A DNA stretch of 64,000 nt from Paenibacillus ihbetae (GCF_002741055.1 NZ_CP016809.1:6364501-6428500); one strand, 5' to 3'; shown: positions 34,234-43,750, numbered from the stretch's first letter. A program made the numbers and translations. Notes: generated by a model from the letters alone, not told the origin.

Positions 34234-36069
34234 ATGAGCACGACTTTATTGCAGGAACTTCAAGGCGAGCTGCGCCGACTATATATAGCAGGCAGCGACC
34301 TGGCGGCTGACGATTTCCGCCTCAAACGGCTGGAGCCGAAGCTGGAACAGCTAGGGGAACGGGCGCCTGTATTCAAAAAGCTGGCCGAAGGAGTGGCTGC
34401 CCTGACAGGCCCTTCGGAACCGGAAGCGAGAGCGGTCCGCCTTCAGGACGTATCGTTGTTGCTGAATTCAGTGCTGTCGACGCAGGGAGCCACGGCAGCA
34501 GAAACACAGGTTGTAACAGAACGGGAGAAGGATAACGAGCTGCCTGAGCTGACGACAATGCATTCGTACCGTCAATTAGCGGAGGTACAGAACGCGTTGT
34601 CTGAATCTGGGGGAGGCCGCTATGAAATTGTGACGTCGGCGTACGAGCAGGGGCTGTTTCGTGATTTGCGGCTGTTTCCTTTTGCCATGAAGGCGCTCGG
34701 CGATTCGTATTCGGAAATCGCGGACTTCGCCGCCCGTAACATTCTGCCTAGCTACGGCCGCGCCATCGTGCCATATCTTCTGTCTGAGATGGATATTCAA
34801 GGCGGGCGTGAGGAAGAACGGCGCTTGCAGGTTGTAAGGGAGCTTGGCGTCGATCCGGATGACGCCCAGTCACTGAAACGGCTTGTCCATGCGGCCGAGG
34901 AAGGGGCTGATAAGATTCGTTCCGCGGCCATCGCCTGCTTGGGCCCGCACCCGGCTTATGAAGAACGGCTGCTGGAGTGGTCGCAGGATAAGAAAAAGGC
35001 GGTCCGGGAAGGCGCACTCAGAGCACTGGCGGTCTGTAACTCGGAAGCGGCTCGAGACCGGCTGTACGATGCGTTCAAGGGGAAGGATGCGTTGCTTGCG
35101 GCCGAAGCGATCGGCTATGCACCCTCCGCCGAAATGATCGACATGCTGCTTCCGCTGTTCGAGGAGCGGCTTCGGAAGGAAGACGCTGGCGAGGTGGATA
35201 AGAAGGCGAAAGAAAAGCAGTGGAGTGAGCTGGAGCCGTTCCTGACTGCGTTCGAATATGCGCGCCATCCCGACCTGGAGCGTCTGTACCTGGATCTGGC
35301 GGGGAACCAGTCGGCTTACCCTGCGCTGGGAAGGCTCCATGGAGGGGACTGCATTCGCATCCTGAGGCACGCTGCAACCTACCTTGAAAATACGGATACA
35401 GATGAGGCGCTGGATGTGCTTAAGCGTCTGGAGGAGCAGGACCCGATTTATTTGCCCTACGCCTTCCATGCGTCAAAGCGGAGGCTCACACCAGCTGAGC
35501 TGTATGATCAGTACGTCGGTTCCGGTTGGGGACGCCTTAAAACCGTTGTATCGAAAAAATCCCAGCGGGCCCAAAAAGCGCTGCTGGATACGCTTAGAGA
35601 TGAATTATATTCCTACCAAGGGTATGTCCGCATCCGGCTGCCGCAGGAGCAGATCGAGGCGGAATGGGATCCGCGCTGGCTCGATTGGCTCATCGAGCGC
35701 GACGACCTGCAGCTGGTATCCGCGCTGGCTGCTCCCGGTAATCCGAGGCTGCTGCCGTATATTGAGCGGACAATGGAGAAAGCAAACCATCATGAAGCTC
35801 ACTATATTTTCACCTCGCTTGATGCGTGCGACGCGGATGGAGACACCAAATTTGAACTTCTCATGAAATGGATGGAGCGTAAAGACTGGAAACGCACGTA
35901 CAGCATGTATGAGGAGGAGAGCGAGCGGCTGCTTCGCGTCCCCGATCATAAGGCTGCGGAAGGCGCGGACCGCCTGGAGGCGCTGCTTAAGGATGTCCGG
36001 TATGACAGCTTAAAAGAAAAGCTCGAAGAGATTATTCATGCGCTCCGCCGGCGGGCTGCTTCGGTATAA
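34234..36069 (+). CDS. HEAT-like repeat protein of the SWIM-MoxR cluster
   Basis: The 611-residue protein is almost wholly helical, with repeated pairs of helices of HEAT/armadillo type in the middle (around residues 170-300: KIRSAAIACLGPHPAYEERL, KKKAVREGALRALAVCNSEA). No catalytic motif is seen. Such solenoids act as scaffolds. GGGAGGAG precedes the ATG by 7 bases. It is 59 bases after the SWIM gene and 127 bases before the MoxR gene, so it is probably part of the same complex. Confidence 0.78.
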   Translation: MSTTLLQELQGELRRLYIAGSDLAADDFRLKRLEPKLEQLGERAPVFKKLAEGVAALTGPSEPEARAVRLQDVSLLLNSVLSTQGATAAETQVVTEREKDNELPELTTMHSYRQLAEVQNALSESGGGRYEIVTSAYEQGLFRDLRLFPFAMKALGDSYSEIADFAARNILPSYGRAIVPYLLSEMDIQGGREEERRLQVVRELGVDPDDAQSLKRLVHAAEEGADKIRSAAIACLGPHPAYEERLLEWSQDKKKAVREGALRALAVCNSEAARDRLYDAFKGKDALLAAEAIGYAPSAEMIDMLLPLFEERLRKEDAGEVDKKAKEKQWSELEPFLTAFEYARHPDLERLYLDLAGNQSAYPALGRLHGGDCIRILRHAATYLENTDTDEALDVLKRLEEQDPIYLPYAFHASKRRLTPAELYDQYVGSGWGRLKTVVSKKSQRAQKALLDTLRDELYSYQGYVRIRLPQEQIEAEWDPRWLDWLIERDDLQLVSALAAPGNPRLLPYIERTMEKANHHEAHYIFTSLDACDADGDTKFELLMKWMERKDWKRTYSMYEEESERLLRVPDHKAAEGADRLEALLKDVRYDSLKEKLEEIIHALRRRAASV

Positions 36070-36099
36070 CCGGCGCATGTAAGACATGACCGATCTGCT

Positions 36100-36113
36100 A
36101 CGGACTGGTCCGT
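36100..36113. repeat. 14-base palindrome between the HEAT and moxR genes
   Basis: ACGGAC-TG-GTCCGT, nested in a longer GACC…GGTC pairing, lies in the 127-base gap. It lacks a T run, so it is not a standard terminator; it could modulate relative expression or be without function. Confidence 0.35.
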
Positions 36114-36196
36114 AAGGTCGTTGCCGGATTAAAAACGGCAGCATTGGAGTGCAAATCCTTTAACCAACAGATTCATTATCGAGAGGAGAACGTGAT

Positions 36197-37300
36197 ATGA
36201 CGTTAGCGAATAAGCAAGCGCAGGATGCCATGCGCCTTCCGGCGGAACAGCTGTACCGAGATGAAATCGAAGCGCTTATTAAAGAAGATAAGGGAGCGGT
36301 TCCCCCGGGGTGGCAGATGTCGCCCCGCGCCGTGTTGAAGTATATTACCGGTGGCAAAGCCGGCAAATTGGATATCACGCCTAAGTACATCGGCAATCGG
36401 CGGCTGGTTGAAATGGCGATCGCGACGCTCGTCACCGACCGCGCGCTGCTGCTGATCGGCGAGCCGGGCACGGCCAAATCCTGGCTGTCCGAGAACCTGT
36501 CGGCCGCCGTCAGCGGAAATTCCGGGCTTGTCGTGCAGGGCACGGCCGGGACGACCGAAGAACAGGTCCGTTATTCGTGGAACTACGCGATGCTGCTTGC
36601 GAACGGCCCAACGCCGGAAGCGTTGGTACGAAGCCCGATCATGCGCGCGATGGAAAGTGGCAGCATCGCCCGTTTTGAGGAAATTTCGCGCTGCGCCTCA
36701 GAAGTTCAAGACGCGCTGATCTCCATTTTGTCCGAGAAGACCGTCTCGGTTCCAGAGCTCGGCAGTGAGACAAGTGCCCGCAAAGGCTTCTCGATCATCG
36801 CCACGGCGAATACGCGCGATCGCGGCGTCAACGAGATGTCCGCCGCCCTCAAGCGGCGGTTTAACATCATTGTACTGCCGTCGCCTTCCGATCTGGAGAC
36901 TGAGCTTTCCATCGTCAAAAAGCGCGTGGGCGAAATCGCCGCTTCGTATCAGCTGCAGGCGGCTCCTCCGGCAGACGAAGCGCTGCTGAAGGTTGTTACC
37001 ATCTTCCGCGAGCTGCGCAGCGGCATGACGCTTGACCGCAAGGAGAAACTGAAATCTCCGGGGGGCGTGATCTCTACCGCTGAAGCCATATCGCTACTCA
37101 CCAACAGCATGGCGCTGGCGGCGAGCTTCGGTAGCGGCGAACTAACAGACGAAGATTTGGCTGCCGGTCTGCAGGGTGCCATCGTGAAAGACGACGACAA
37201 AGACAAATTGGTCTGGAAGGAGTACCTTGACAACGTCATGAAGAAACGGGGATCGGAGTGGCGCGGACTGTATCAGGCGTGCAGGGAGTTGAACGAGTGA
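36197..37300 (+). CDS. MoxR-family AAA+ ATPase (YehL-like)
   Basis: The 367-residue ATPase has Walker A GEPGTAKS at residues 88-95, a Walker B with FEEISRCASEVQDALISILSEK (Glu-Glu catalytic pair), sensor 1 IIATANTRDRGVNEMSAALKRRFN with the arginine finger RRF, and a C-terminal lid domain. MoxR proteins work as chaperone-like remodelling machines together with VWA-domain partners. The neighbours (SWIM, DUF5682-like, VWA) match the YehL branch of the family. GAGAGGAGAA precedes the ATG. The stop codon overlaps the start of the next gene as GTGA. Confidence 0.9.
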   Translation: MTLANKQAQDAMRLPAEQLYRDEIEALIKEDKGAVPPGWQMSPRAVLKYITGGKAGKLDITPKYIGNRRLVEMAIATLVTDRALLLIGEPGTAKSWLSENLSAAVSGNSGLVVQGTAGTTEEQVRYSWNYAMLLANGPTPEALVRSPIMRAMESGSIARFEEISRCASEVQDALISILSEKTVSVPELGSETSARKGFSIIATANTRDRGVNEMSAALKRRFNIIVLPSPSDLETELSIVKKRVGEIAASYQLQAAPPADEALLKVVTIFRELRSGMTLDRKEKLKSPGGVISTAEAISLLTNSMALAASFGSGELTDEDLAAGLQGAIVKDDDKDKLVWKEYLDNVMKKRGSEWRGLYQACRELNE

Positions 37301-39711
37301 AGACCGCTTCGGAAGACGTCCGGGTCTCCGTCTTCGGCGTCCGGCACCTCTCCCCCGGAGGTGCCCGCCATCTCCTGGAGTATCTTGACAGAGTCCGGCC
37401 AACAGCCGTCTTGATCGAAGGACCATCGGATGCGACGGATCGGATCGGCGACCTGATCCATCCGTTGTCCGTGCCGCCTGTGGCCGTGCTGGCCTTTACG
37501 GATGAAATGCCTGTGCGGACAGCGCTGTGGCCGTTCGCCATCTATTCGCCGGAGCTGCAGGCGATGCGGTGGGCAGCCAAGAACGGCGCACACTGCGAGT
37601 TGATCGATCTGCCGTCGGACGCGGCAATCGCTCTGGAGGATCGGCGGCGGCGCAATGAGGTAGAACGCGCTCGCCGGAAGAGCCTTGTGCCGGAAGGGAT
37701 GGGCAGCGAGTCGCCATTGGTTCAGGGAGCAGCCCAGGAAATGGTGCCAACTACCGGCACGTCGACAGCCGGGCCCGAGAACTCGCTATCGGAACGCTCC
37801 GTTTACGAACGGATCGCCGAATTGGCCGGCGAGCACGATTACGAATCTTATTGGGAACGGCATTATGAGCACAACGCCAATTCGGACGCGTACCGGGAAG
37901 CCATCCTGACCTTCTCCGCAGAGATACGAAGTCTCGGTGAAGCGCGAGAGCGAGCCGAGCAACCGGAAGAGTTCGCATACAACCAAGTGCGGGAAGCCTA
38001 TATGCGGCGGCAGATTATGAAAACGATCGAATCGGGACATGATCCTGCGAAGATCGTGGTCGTCTGTGGCGCGTACCATGCAGCTGCATTGGAATATCCT
38101 TCGTCCGGTTCGATGAGCGACGAAGAACTGGCAGCGATACCTTCGCGTCGGACCAAGCTGACGTTGATGCCGTATTCGTATTATCGGCTGTCCAGCCTGT
38201 CAGGCTACGGGGCTGGCAACGCCGCTCCGCATTACTACCAGATGATGTGGGAGGCGATGGAGAACGGGCGGCCGGAGGAGCTGTCGAGACTATACCTCTC
38301 GAGTGCTGCCCGTCTGCTGCGGGCATCCGGCACGCACCGCTCCACTGCCGAGGTCATTGAAGCCGTGCGCTTGGCCGAAGGGCTGGCTTCGCTGCACGGC
38401 GGAAGCGCACCGACGCTGATGGAGCTGCGAGACGCGGCCCAAACGCTGCTCGGCCGCGGCGAGCTGTCGGTGGTGGCCGAGGCGCTGGCACGCGTCGACG
38501 TCGGGACGGAGATCGGCTCCCTGGCCGAAGGCGTCAGCCAAACGCCGCTGCAGGACGACTTGAACCGCGAGCTGAAGCGGCTCAAGCTGACCCAATACAA
38601 GACCGCCGTCGCAACGGACTTGTCGCTTGACCTGCGCGAGAATCGCCGGGTAACGTCGCAGGAGGCGGCATTCCTCGACCTGCACCGATCCTTCCTGTTC
38701 CGGCGGCTGGAACTGCTGGAGATTCCGTTTGTGCGTTCCCGTCCAGCAGCCGGAGACCGTGCTGTATGGGCCGAGGACTGGATTATCCAATGGACCCCGG
38801 AGGCTGAGATCCGGGTGATCGAGTCCACCTTGCTAGGCGAAACGATCGAGATTGCCTGTGCTCATCGGCTTAGGGAGAAGCTGGAAGGCTGCACCTCCAT
38901 CGCGGAGGCCTCCGAGCTGATCGGCGTCTCCGTCCGCTGCGGCATGACCGCCCAAATGGAGGACGGACGCCGCGTGCTGCAGTCGCTGGCTGCGGACAGC
39001 CGTGACGTGGCGCAGATCGCAGCCGCTGCTGCCGAGCTGTCGCGCATAATCGCCTACGGCGATATTCGCCGAGCGGATACTGCACCTCTCGTGCCGCTGC
39101 TGGAGCAGCTTTTCTATCGCGCTTGTCTGTACCTGTCCGATTCGGCTAATTGCAGCGACGAGGCGGCGTACGGCATGGTCGCCGCCATGGGTGACCTGAA
39201 CCGGATCGCCCAGGAGCATGACGAAATTGTCGATGTGCCGCTCTGGTTAGCCGGTCTGAATGAACTGTCCGAGCGGGACGACCGTAATCCGAAGCTTTCC
39301 GGCTTCGCTTGCGCCCTTCTGCTGGAACGAGGGGAGATGGATGCAGAACAATGCGCTGCCGAAGTGTCGAGACGGCTGTCGCCGGGCATTCCGTCCGACC
39401 TCGGGGCAGGCTGGTTCGAAGGGCTGTCCATGCGTAACCGTTACGCCTTGCTGTCTCGAATGAGCCTGTGGGAGCAGCTGAACGATTACATCCTTTCGCT
39501 GGACGATGAACAATTCAAGCGGGCGCTCGTATTTCTGCGCCGGGCGTTCAGCTCCTTCTCGCCGCACGAAAAAACGATGATCGCCGAGACGCTGGGTGAG
39601 TTGTGGGGCGTTCATGCAGAGCAGGCGGCAGAAATTTTGACCGGGGATCTGAAGGAGGAAGAGGATAAGATGCTTGATGAATTGAATGAATTCGATTTTG
39701 GGGACTTTTAA
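37297..39711 (+). CDS. DUF5682-family protein (YehM-like)
   Basis: The 804-residue protein starts at a GTG overlapping the MoxR stop codon, with GGAG 8 bases upstream. The N-terminal 280 residues have FGVRHLSPGGARHL (His17), TAVLIEGPSD (Glu41) and IVVVCGAYHAAAL (His261). This spacing of a first G-x-x-H, an acidic residue and a second G-x-x-H is like the TraB/ChaN/erythromycin-esterase (TIKI) superfamily, which I offer as inference. The C-terminal 500 residues are helical. E. coli YehM is the likely counterpart. Coupled translation with the MoxR and VWA genes points to a shared complex. Confidence 0.8.
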   Translation: MKTASEDVRVSVFGVRHLSPGGARHLLEYLDRVRPTAVLIEGPSDATDRIGDLIHPLSVPPVAVLAFTDEMPVRTALWPFAIYSPELQAMRWAAKNGAHCELIDLPSDAAIALEDRRRRNEVERARRKSLVPEGMGSESPLVQGAAQEMVPTTGTSTAGPENSLSERSVYERIAELAGEHDYESYWERHYEHNANSDAYREAILTFSAEIRSLGEARERAEQPEEFAYNQVREAYMRRQIMKTIESGHDPAKIVVVCGAYHAAALEYPSSGSMSDEELAAIPSRRTKLTLMPYSYYRLSSLSGYGAGNAAPHYYQMMWEAMENGRPEELSRLYLSSAARLLRASGTHRSTAEVIEAVRLAEGLASLHGGSAPTLMELRDAAQTLLGRGELSVVAEALARVDVGTEIGSLAEGVSQTPLQDDLNRELKRLKLTQYKTAVATDLSLDLRENRRVTSQEAAFLDLHRSFLFRRLELLEIPFVRSRPAAGDRAVWAEDWIIQWTPEAEIRVIESTLLGETIEIACAHRLREKLEGCTSIAEASELIGVSVRCGMTAQMEDGRRVLQSLAADSRDVAQIAAAAAELSRIIAYGDIRRADTAPLVPLLEQLFYRACLYLSDSANCSDEAAYGMVAAMGDLNRIAQEHDEIVDVPLWLAGLNELSERDDRNPKLSGFACALLLERGEMDAEQCAAEVSRRLSPGIPSDLGAGWFEGLSMRNRYALLSRMSLWEQLNDYILSLDDEQFKRALVFLRRAFSSFSPHEKTMIAETLGELWGVHAEQAAEILTGDLKEEEDKMLDELNEFDFGDF

Positions 39712-39712
39712 T

Positions 39713-40942
39713 ATGACAGATCAAACGAATGAAAGACTGGAACCCTCCGTATCCCGCTGGCGCTTGATCCTAGGTGAGGCCGCTCAGGGTAAGCTGGAAG
39801 AGCTGGCGGGAAGCGAGGCCTTGCAGTTGACGGAAGAAGAAGCAATCATGGATGCCGCGCTGGCCGCGATTTACGACGACACGGAAGCAAGCAGCTCCGG
39901 CGGTGGTTCCGGCCGGGGCTCGGGGAGCGCCTCCGGCCGAGGAGTGGGTGGAGGAAGAGGCTCGGTTAATCTGTCCCGCTGGCTCGGAGACGTACGCAGC
40001 CTGTTTGCGGAGGATGTCGTCTCCATTATCCAGAACGATGCGATCGAGCGCAGGGGGTGGAAGCAGCTGTTGTTCGAGCCGGAGCTATTGGCATCGGTAA
40101 AGCCGGACATTCAGATGGTCGGTACGTTGATGGCACTCAAGGGGAAGATTCCTGAGCGGACGAAGGAGACCGCGCGCCTCCTCGTTAAGGCCGTCGTTGA
40201 CGACCTGATGGCCCGCTTACAGGAAGACATGCGGCGAGCGGTAACCGGAGCGTTAAACAAACGGCAGCATACGCCGCTGCCCTCGCTCACCGGGCTGGAC
40301 TGGAAGCGAACGATTCAGCGCAACCTCAAGCATTACGACCGGGAGCGTAACATCCTGATTCCGGAAAAGTTTTATTATTTCGACCGGGCCCGTCGCAACA
40401 AGGAATGGACCGTTATTCTCGATATCGACCAAAGCGGCTCCATGGCGGAGTCGGTCATTTGGGCGTCGGTAACGGGCGCAATCTTCGCCAGCATGCCGGC
40501 ACTGGATACCCGCGTCGTTGTGTTTGATACCGAAGTTGTCGACCTGACGGAGCAGTGCGCTGATGATCCCGTCGATATGTTGTTCGGCGTCCAGCTTGGC
40601 GGGGGAACGGACATCAACAAATCGGTTGCGTATTGCGAGTCGTTTATCGAGGAACCGAAAAAGACGCTGTTTATTTTGGTGACCGACCTTTACGAGGGAG
40701 GCAATCAAGCAGCCTTGGTGCGCCGCATGCGGGAGATGCGTGAATCGGGTGTGCAGACACTTTGCCTGCTGTCGCTCTCGGATAGCGGACGGCCGTTCTA
40801 TGACGAGCGGCTGGCGAGACAGCTATCCCGGGACGGCACGCCGTGCTTCGCCTGCACGCCTGCCATGCTGCCAGAGCTTGTAGCAGGCGCGCTGCAAGGA
40901 CGCGATATGAGCGAACTGGCGAAAACCCTGAACAAAACCTGA
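39713..40942 (+). CDS. VWA (von Willebrand factor A) domain protein (YehP-like)
   Basis: The 409-residue protein has a C-terminal VWA domain with a complete metal-ion-dependent adhesion site: Asp239, Ser241 and Ser243 in DIDQSGSM, Thr in GGGTDIN, and Asp in LVTDLYEGG. Before it lie a Gly/Ser-rich linker (about residues 60-80, SSSGGGSGRGSGSASGRG) and a helical segment with DWKRTIQRNLKHYDRER. Intracellular VWA proteins of this kind partner MoxR ATPases. It starts 1 base after the DUF5682 gene, 8 bases after GGGGAC, and ends the cluster. Confidence 0.9.
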   Translation: MTDQTNERLEPSVSRWRLILGEAAQGKLEELAGSEALQLTEEEAIMDAALAAIYDDTEASSSGGGSGRGSGSASGRGVGGGRGSVNLSRWLGDVRSLFAEDVVSIIQNDAIERRGWKQLLFEPELLASVKPDIQMVGTLMALKGKIPERTKETARLLVKAVVDDLMARLQEDMRRAVTGALNKRQHTPLPSLTGLDWKRTIQRNLKHYDRERNILIPEKFYYFDRARRNKEWTVILDIDQSGSMAESVIWASVTGAIFASMPALDTRVVVFDTEVVDLTEQCADDPVDMLFGVQLGGGTDINKSVAYCESFIEEPKKTLFILVTDLYEGGNQAALVRRMREMRESGVQTLCLLSLSDSGRPFYDERLARQLSRDGTPCFACTPAMLPELVAGALQGRDMSELAKTLNKT

Positions 40943-40960
40943 GTAACATACACAGCAAAG

Positions 40961-40988
40961 AAAGTCGCTCACTTGAGCGGCTTTTTCA
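40961..40988 (+). terminator. Terminator after the SWIM-MoxR-VWA cluster
   Basis: AAAGTCGCTC (40961-40970) pairs with GAGCGGCTTT (40975-40984), one G-T pair, loop ACTT, then TT and CATT. Confidence 0.78.
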
Positions 40989-41092
40989 TTATGCTGGTCT
41001 GCGAAACGAAACCAGGACCTTATTATTTTTGTTTACTTGCATTATGTTATCTCTTAATATATGGATAACTATGGATAAGGAGCTGAGTAATA

Positions 41093-41497
41093 ATGAATGC
41101 TAAAGAGGCAGCGTCGTTACTTGGGGTTCATTATAAAACCATTCTTAACATGATTAATGACGGGCGATTATCCGCTTCGAAAAGTGACTCCAGAGATTGG
41201 ATAATAAGTGAGAGCGACTTGGCTGCCCGTGAGCAGCAGATCGGCGATAAAGAGTTTGCAGCGATTTATACTCATATGGCCGTACAGCTCATTGAAAAAG
41301 CTCATAATCGTGCGATAAAGGCAGCAATGGAAGATCTTATTGAGACTGCGCGAGCAACAATAAAAGCAAAAGACAACAGGAATGAGTTGAATCAACAAGT
41401 CAAACGTCTTCAACATGCATTAGATGCATATAAAGCTGCTGAAGCATTCACACACACGGTTCATTCAATAAAAAAACAAGCGGAAATCGATGAATAG
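41093..41497 (+). CDS. Helix-turn-helix (excisionase/MerR-like) protein
   Basis: The 134-residue protein has an N-terminal HTH_17/excisionase-type domain (MNAKEAASLLGVHYKTILNM, then DGRLSASKSDSRDWIISESD), the pattern of a small DNA-binding wing-HTH. The rest is a helical, possibly coiled-coil, region. AAGGAG precedes the ATG by 8 bases. The next gene, an interrupted nucleotidyltransferase-like frame, starts 9 bases after its stop, so the two form one operon. Confidence 0.78.
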   Translation: MNAKEAASLLGVHYKTILNMINDGRLSASKSDSRDWIISESDLAAREQQIGDKEFAAIYTHMAVQLIEKAHNRAIKAAMEDLIETARATIKAKDNRNELNQQVKRLQHALDAYKAAEAFTHTVHSIKKQAEIDE

Positions 41498-41506
41498 GAG
41501 GCTGGG

Positions 41507-42094
41507 GTGGTGATTTCTGAACTGGAAGAGCTTAATTTAATGATCCAAACAGAAGCGGATGAAATCCTTTACGAATATGGTTTAATGGGAGTATTACATA
41601 GTTTCGGGAAGCCATTTGTAAGCGGAAGCTACTTCCTCAATTTAATGACTTGGAGAGATTTAGACATTTATTTATCTAGCGATATAATGAATGAAGAGTC
41701 TTTTTTTGAATTGGGCAAAAACATCTCATTGTGAATTAGGCCATCCAAGATGAATTACCGAAATGAGTATATTGGTCGTACTGAACGCTTGCCACGGGGC
41801 TTCTATTGGGGTTGTTACACAAATATTACTGCAAGTGCCTGGAAGGTTGATATCTGGGCGATATCCTCGGATGAATTTGCCCAAAAACATAAAGAGATTC
41901 AAGAATTGAAAGCAAAAGTGAATCCGGAACAACGGATAGCGATTTTAAGTTTAAAGAAGAGCTTCTATAATCACCCGCTATACCGGAAACAATTCTTTAG
42001 TGTAGATATTTATACGGCCGTCCTTGAAGATAAGATAAGCTCGGAAGACAGCTTTATAACATGGCTGCTTGTTAATAAAGGAATAACTATATAG
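41507..42094 (+). pseudogene. Nucleotidyltransferase-like gene interrupted by an in-frame stop
   Basis: A GTG at 41507, 5 bases after AGGAGG, opens a frame stopped by TGA at 41732-41734. The same frame continues after that stop as IRPSKMNYRNEYIG to 42094, so only one nonsense codon breaks it; the intact product would be about 195 residues. The N-terminal part has GSYFLNLMTWRDLDIYL, a fit to the G-S…D-x-D pattern of Pol-beta-type nucleotidyltransferases. It could be a sequence error, a real mutation, or two separate products, since ATG 41750 could restart. The partner is the HTH gene before it. Confidence 0.65.
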
Positions 42095-42183
42095 GGGATT
42101 GGGGAACGCGTTTCTAAACGGATATACGAGTGAGATATGTAGAGAGCAGCATGTCGTGTCAGGCACTTGTGCTGCCCTCTGTT

Positions 42184-42399
42184 TTAAGCACTTGGCTTCT
42201 TAATAACAGGGATCCAGACTTCAATTTCATACAAATGGCTGCCTCGATCATAAGTCATTTCAAACTCGGGACCGTTTGCGAATTCGTAATCAGAGCTCGG
42301 AAACCATTCCCCCCAAATACGCCTCCATAATTCATGGACACCGCTTTGTCCGTCTGGGAATAGGCCGATTGAGAATATCGCGTAAGTCGCACAGAAATA
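42184..42399 (-). pseudogene. Remnant of a GyrI-like/AraC effector-binding domain gene
   Basis: On the minus strand 71 codons are open between a TGA (complement 42400-42402) and the stop at 42184-42186. They include GVHELWRRIWGEWFPSSDYE and YEIEVWIPVIKK, the characteristic end of GyrI-like small-molecule-binding domains. There is no start codon context and the N-terminal half of the domain is missing, so this is a degraded copy. Confidence 0.65.
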
Positions 42400-42424
42400 T
42401 CAATACAGCTGGGCCTCTCCAATC

Positions 42425-43567
42425 TCATCTTTCGTAGGTTACGGTTCCGAAGTCTCCGCATATATCAAGAAATACGCCATTCATATCGAATATCTCTTTA
42501 CCCTCTTCAAGATAGCGTAGGACTTGTTTCCTCAACAAGGTGTCGGGTTTTGCATCCTTAATCTCGGTCAATTCATTAAATACGAAATTCCATAAAAAAC
42601 GCTCGGAACCCGCGGTCGGATAGAGGTAGAACTGCTTTTGGAACTTTACGATATTGCTGGACGAAGGCAGCATCTCTTGGAGCTGAGGGGTAAAGAGCCA
42701 AGAATGGCTTACCATACCTTTGTATTCGATTTCCGGGAAGTAGGCTGCATAAAACGCCTTAGCTTGCTTATAGGTGTCTTGGAGAGAGTCCATATCAAAC
42801 TTGGTATCTCTTGGAATGTGAACCTCAAGCAAAATATCATCCTTGTCCAGCACTTTTGTCCACTTCGTCTTTTCCAGCTTGACTTGTGTGTTCAGGCCTT
42901 TGCCAATTGAAGTAACGGGATGTCCGATGTAATAATCTTCCGTTTCCAGATATTCCGTTACGAAGCCATCGGTTGTCTTCTCTTTATTACATACGCCCTG
43001 CATATCGCCGTTTGCCCTTAGCTCGAGCCCATCGCCGCATAGGAGCAGAAGGACATCTTCTTTGAAGTTGTAAAAGCCTTTTACGACACCGGAAAATGGG
43101 GTTGCCATGAATTGCATTCCGCCCAGCCGAAACATCTTGGCCTCGAGATGCCGCCAGATCCACCCGAAATTACCAATGGCATAGTAACCGACTAACTGAT
43201 AGGCATGTTGGACCCATACACCGATATCTTTAAGGGTTTCTACAAACAGCTCTTGACTCAGCCCTTTTTCGGAATACTTTTGCTCTGTAAGAGGCAGCCT
43301 TTGCAGTGCTGCATGCAAATAAAACAGCGAAGCTTCCTTTCCGATGACTTCTCTTACGTAGGGATGGATCGTCAACGGTTCCCAAATCGTCGTCCAGTAT
43401 CCGCTGTCTATATAACTCTTATAGAAATCCCGATAAATTTCAAAAAGTCGAGGATCCTGGTTTATTTTATCGGTGATGTCCACCAAAATTTCGGTCGCCC
43501 CTTCAGGCATTAAAATTTTCCGACAGTATGCTTGGGTTAATTCTCTAGATCGTAACCATAGTTCCAT
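42425..43567 (-). CDS. Acyltransferase-like protein (NAT_N/GNAT_C type), function unknown
   Basis: The 380-residue cytosolic protein has an alpha-helical N-terminal part (residues 1-130, with HPYVREVIGKEASLFYLHAALQRLP) and a C-terminal part with LEVHIPRDTKFDMDSLQDTY and AKAFYAAYFPEIEYKGMVSHSWLF, which I associate with the GNAT-like C-terminal domain of acyltransferase-annotated Firmicute proteins. No catalytic residue can be assigned. GAGAGGTGG precedes the ATG. It follows the control region of codBA on the opposite strand and has no operon partner. Confidence 0.6.
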   Translation of the reverse strand: MELWLRSRELTQAYCRKILMPEGATEILVDITDKINQDPRLFEIYRDFYKSYIDSGYWTTIWEPLTIHPYVREVIGKEASLFYLHAALQRLPLTEQKYSEKGLSQELFVETLKDIGVWVQHAYQLVGYYAIGNFGWIWRHLEAKMFRLGGMQFMATPFSGVVKGFYNFKEDVLLLLCGDGLELRANGDMQGVCNKEKTTDGFVTEYLETEDYYIGHPVTSIGKGLNTQVKLEKTKWTKVLDKDDILLEVHIPRDTKFDMDSLQDTYKQAKAFYAAYFPEIEYKGMVSHSWLFTPQLQEMLPSSSNIVKFQKQFYLYPTAGSERFLWNFVFNELTEIKDAKPDTLLRKQVLRYLEEGKEIFDMNGVFLDICGDFGTVTYER

Positions 43568-43750
43568 CCGTGTCCACCTCTCCTGGAAGCTCTTAAATGA
43601 TTCTCAAACGTATTCTATGGCACTTTGCCTGCGGTTAACTACCGATTTGACGACTAATGGATTGTGCTTTTACGACTATTAAAGCTTGCATTGAATTCCC
43701 CAGGACCACATGGAAGATAGCCGTACCTTGACCATTGGATAATTATAACA

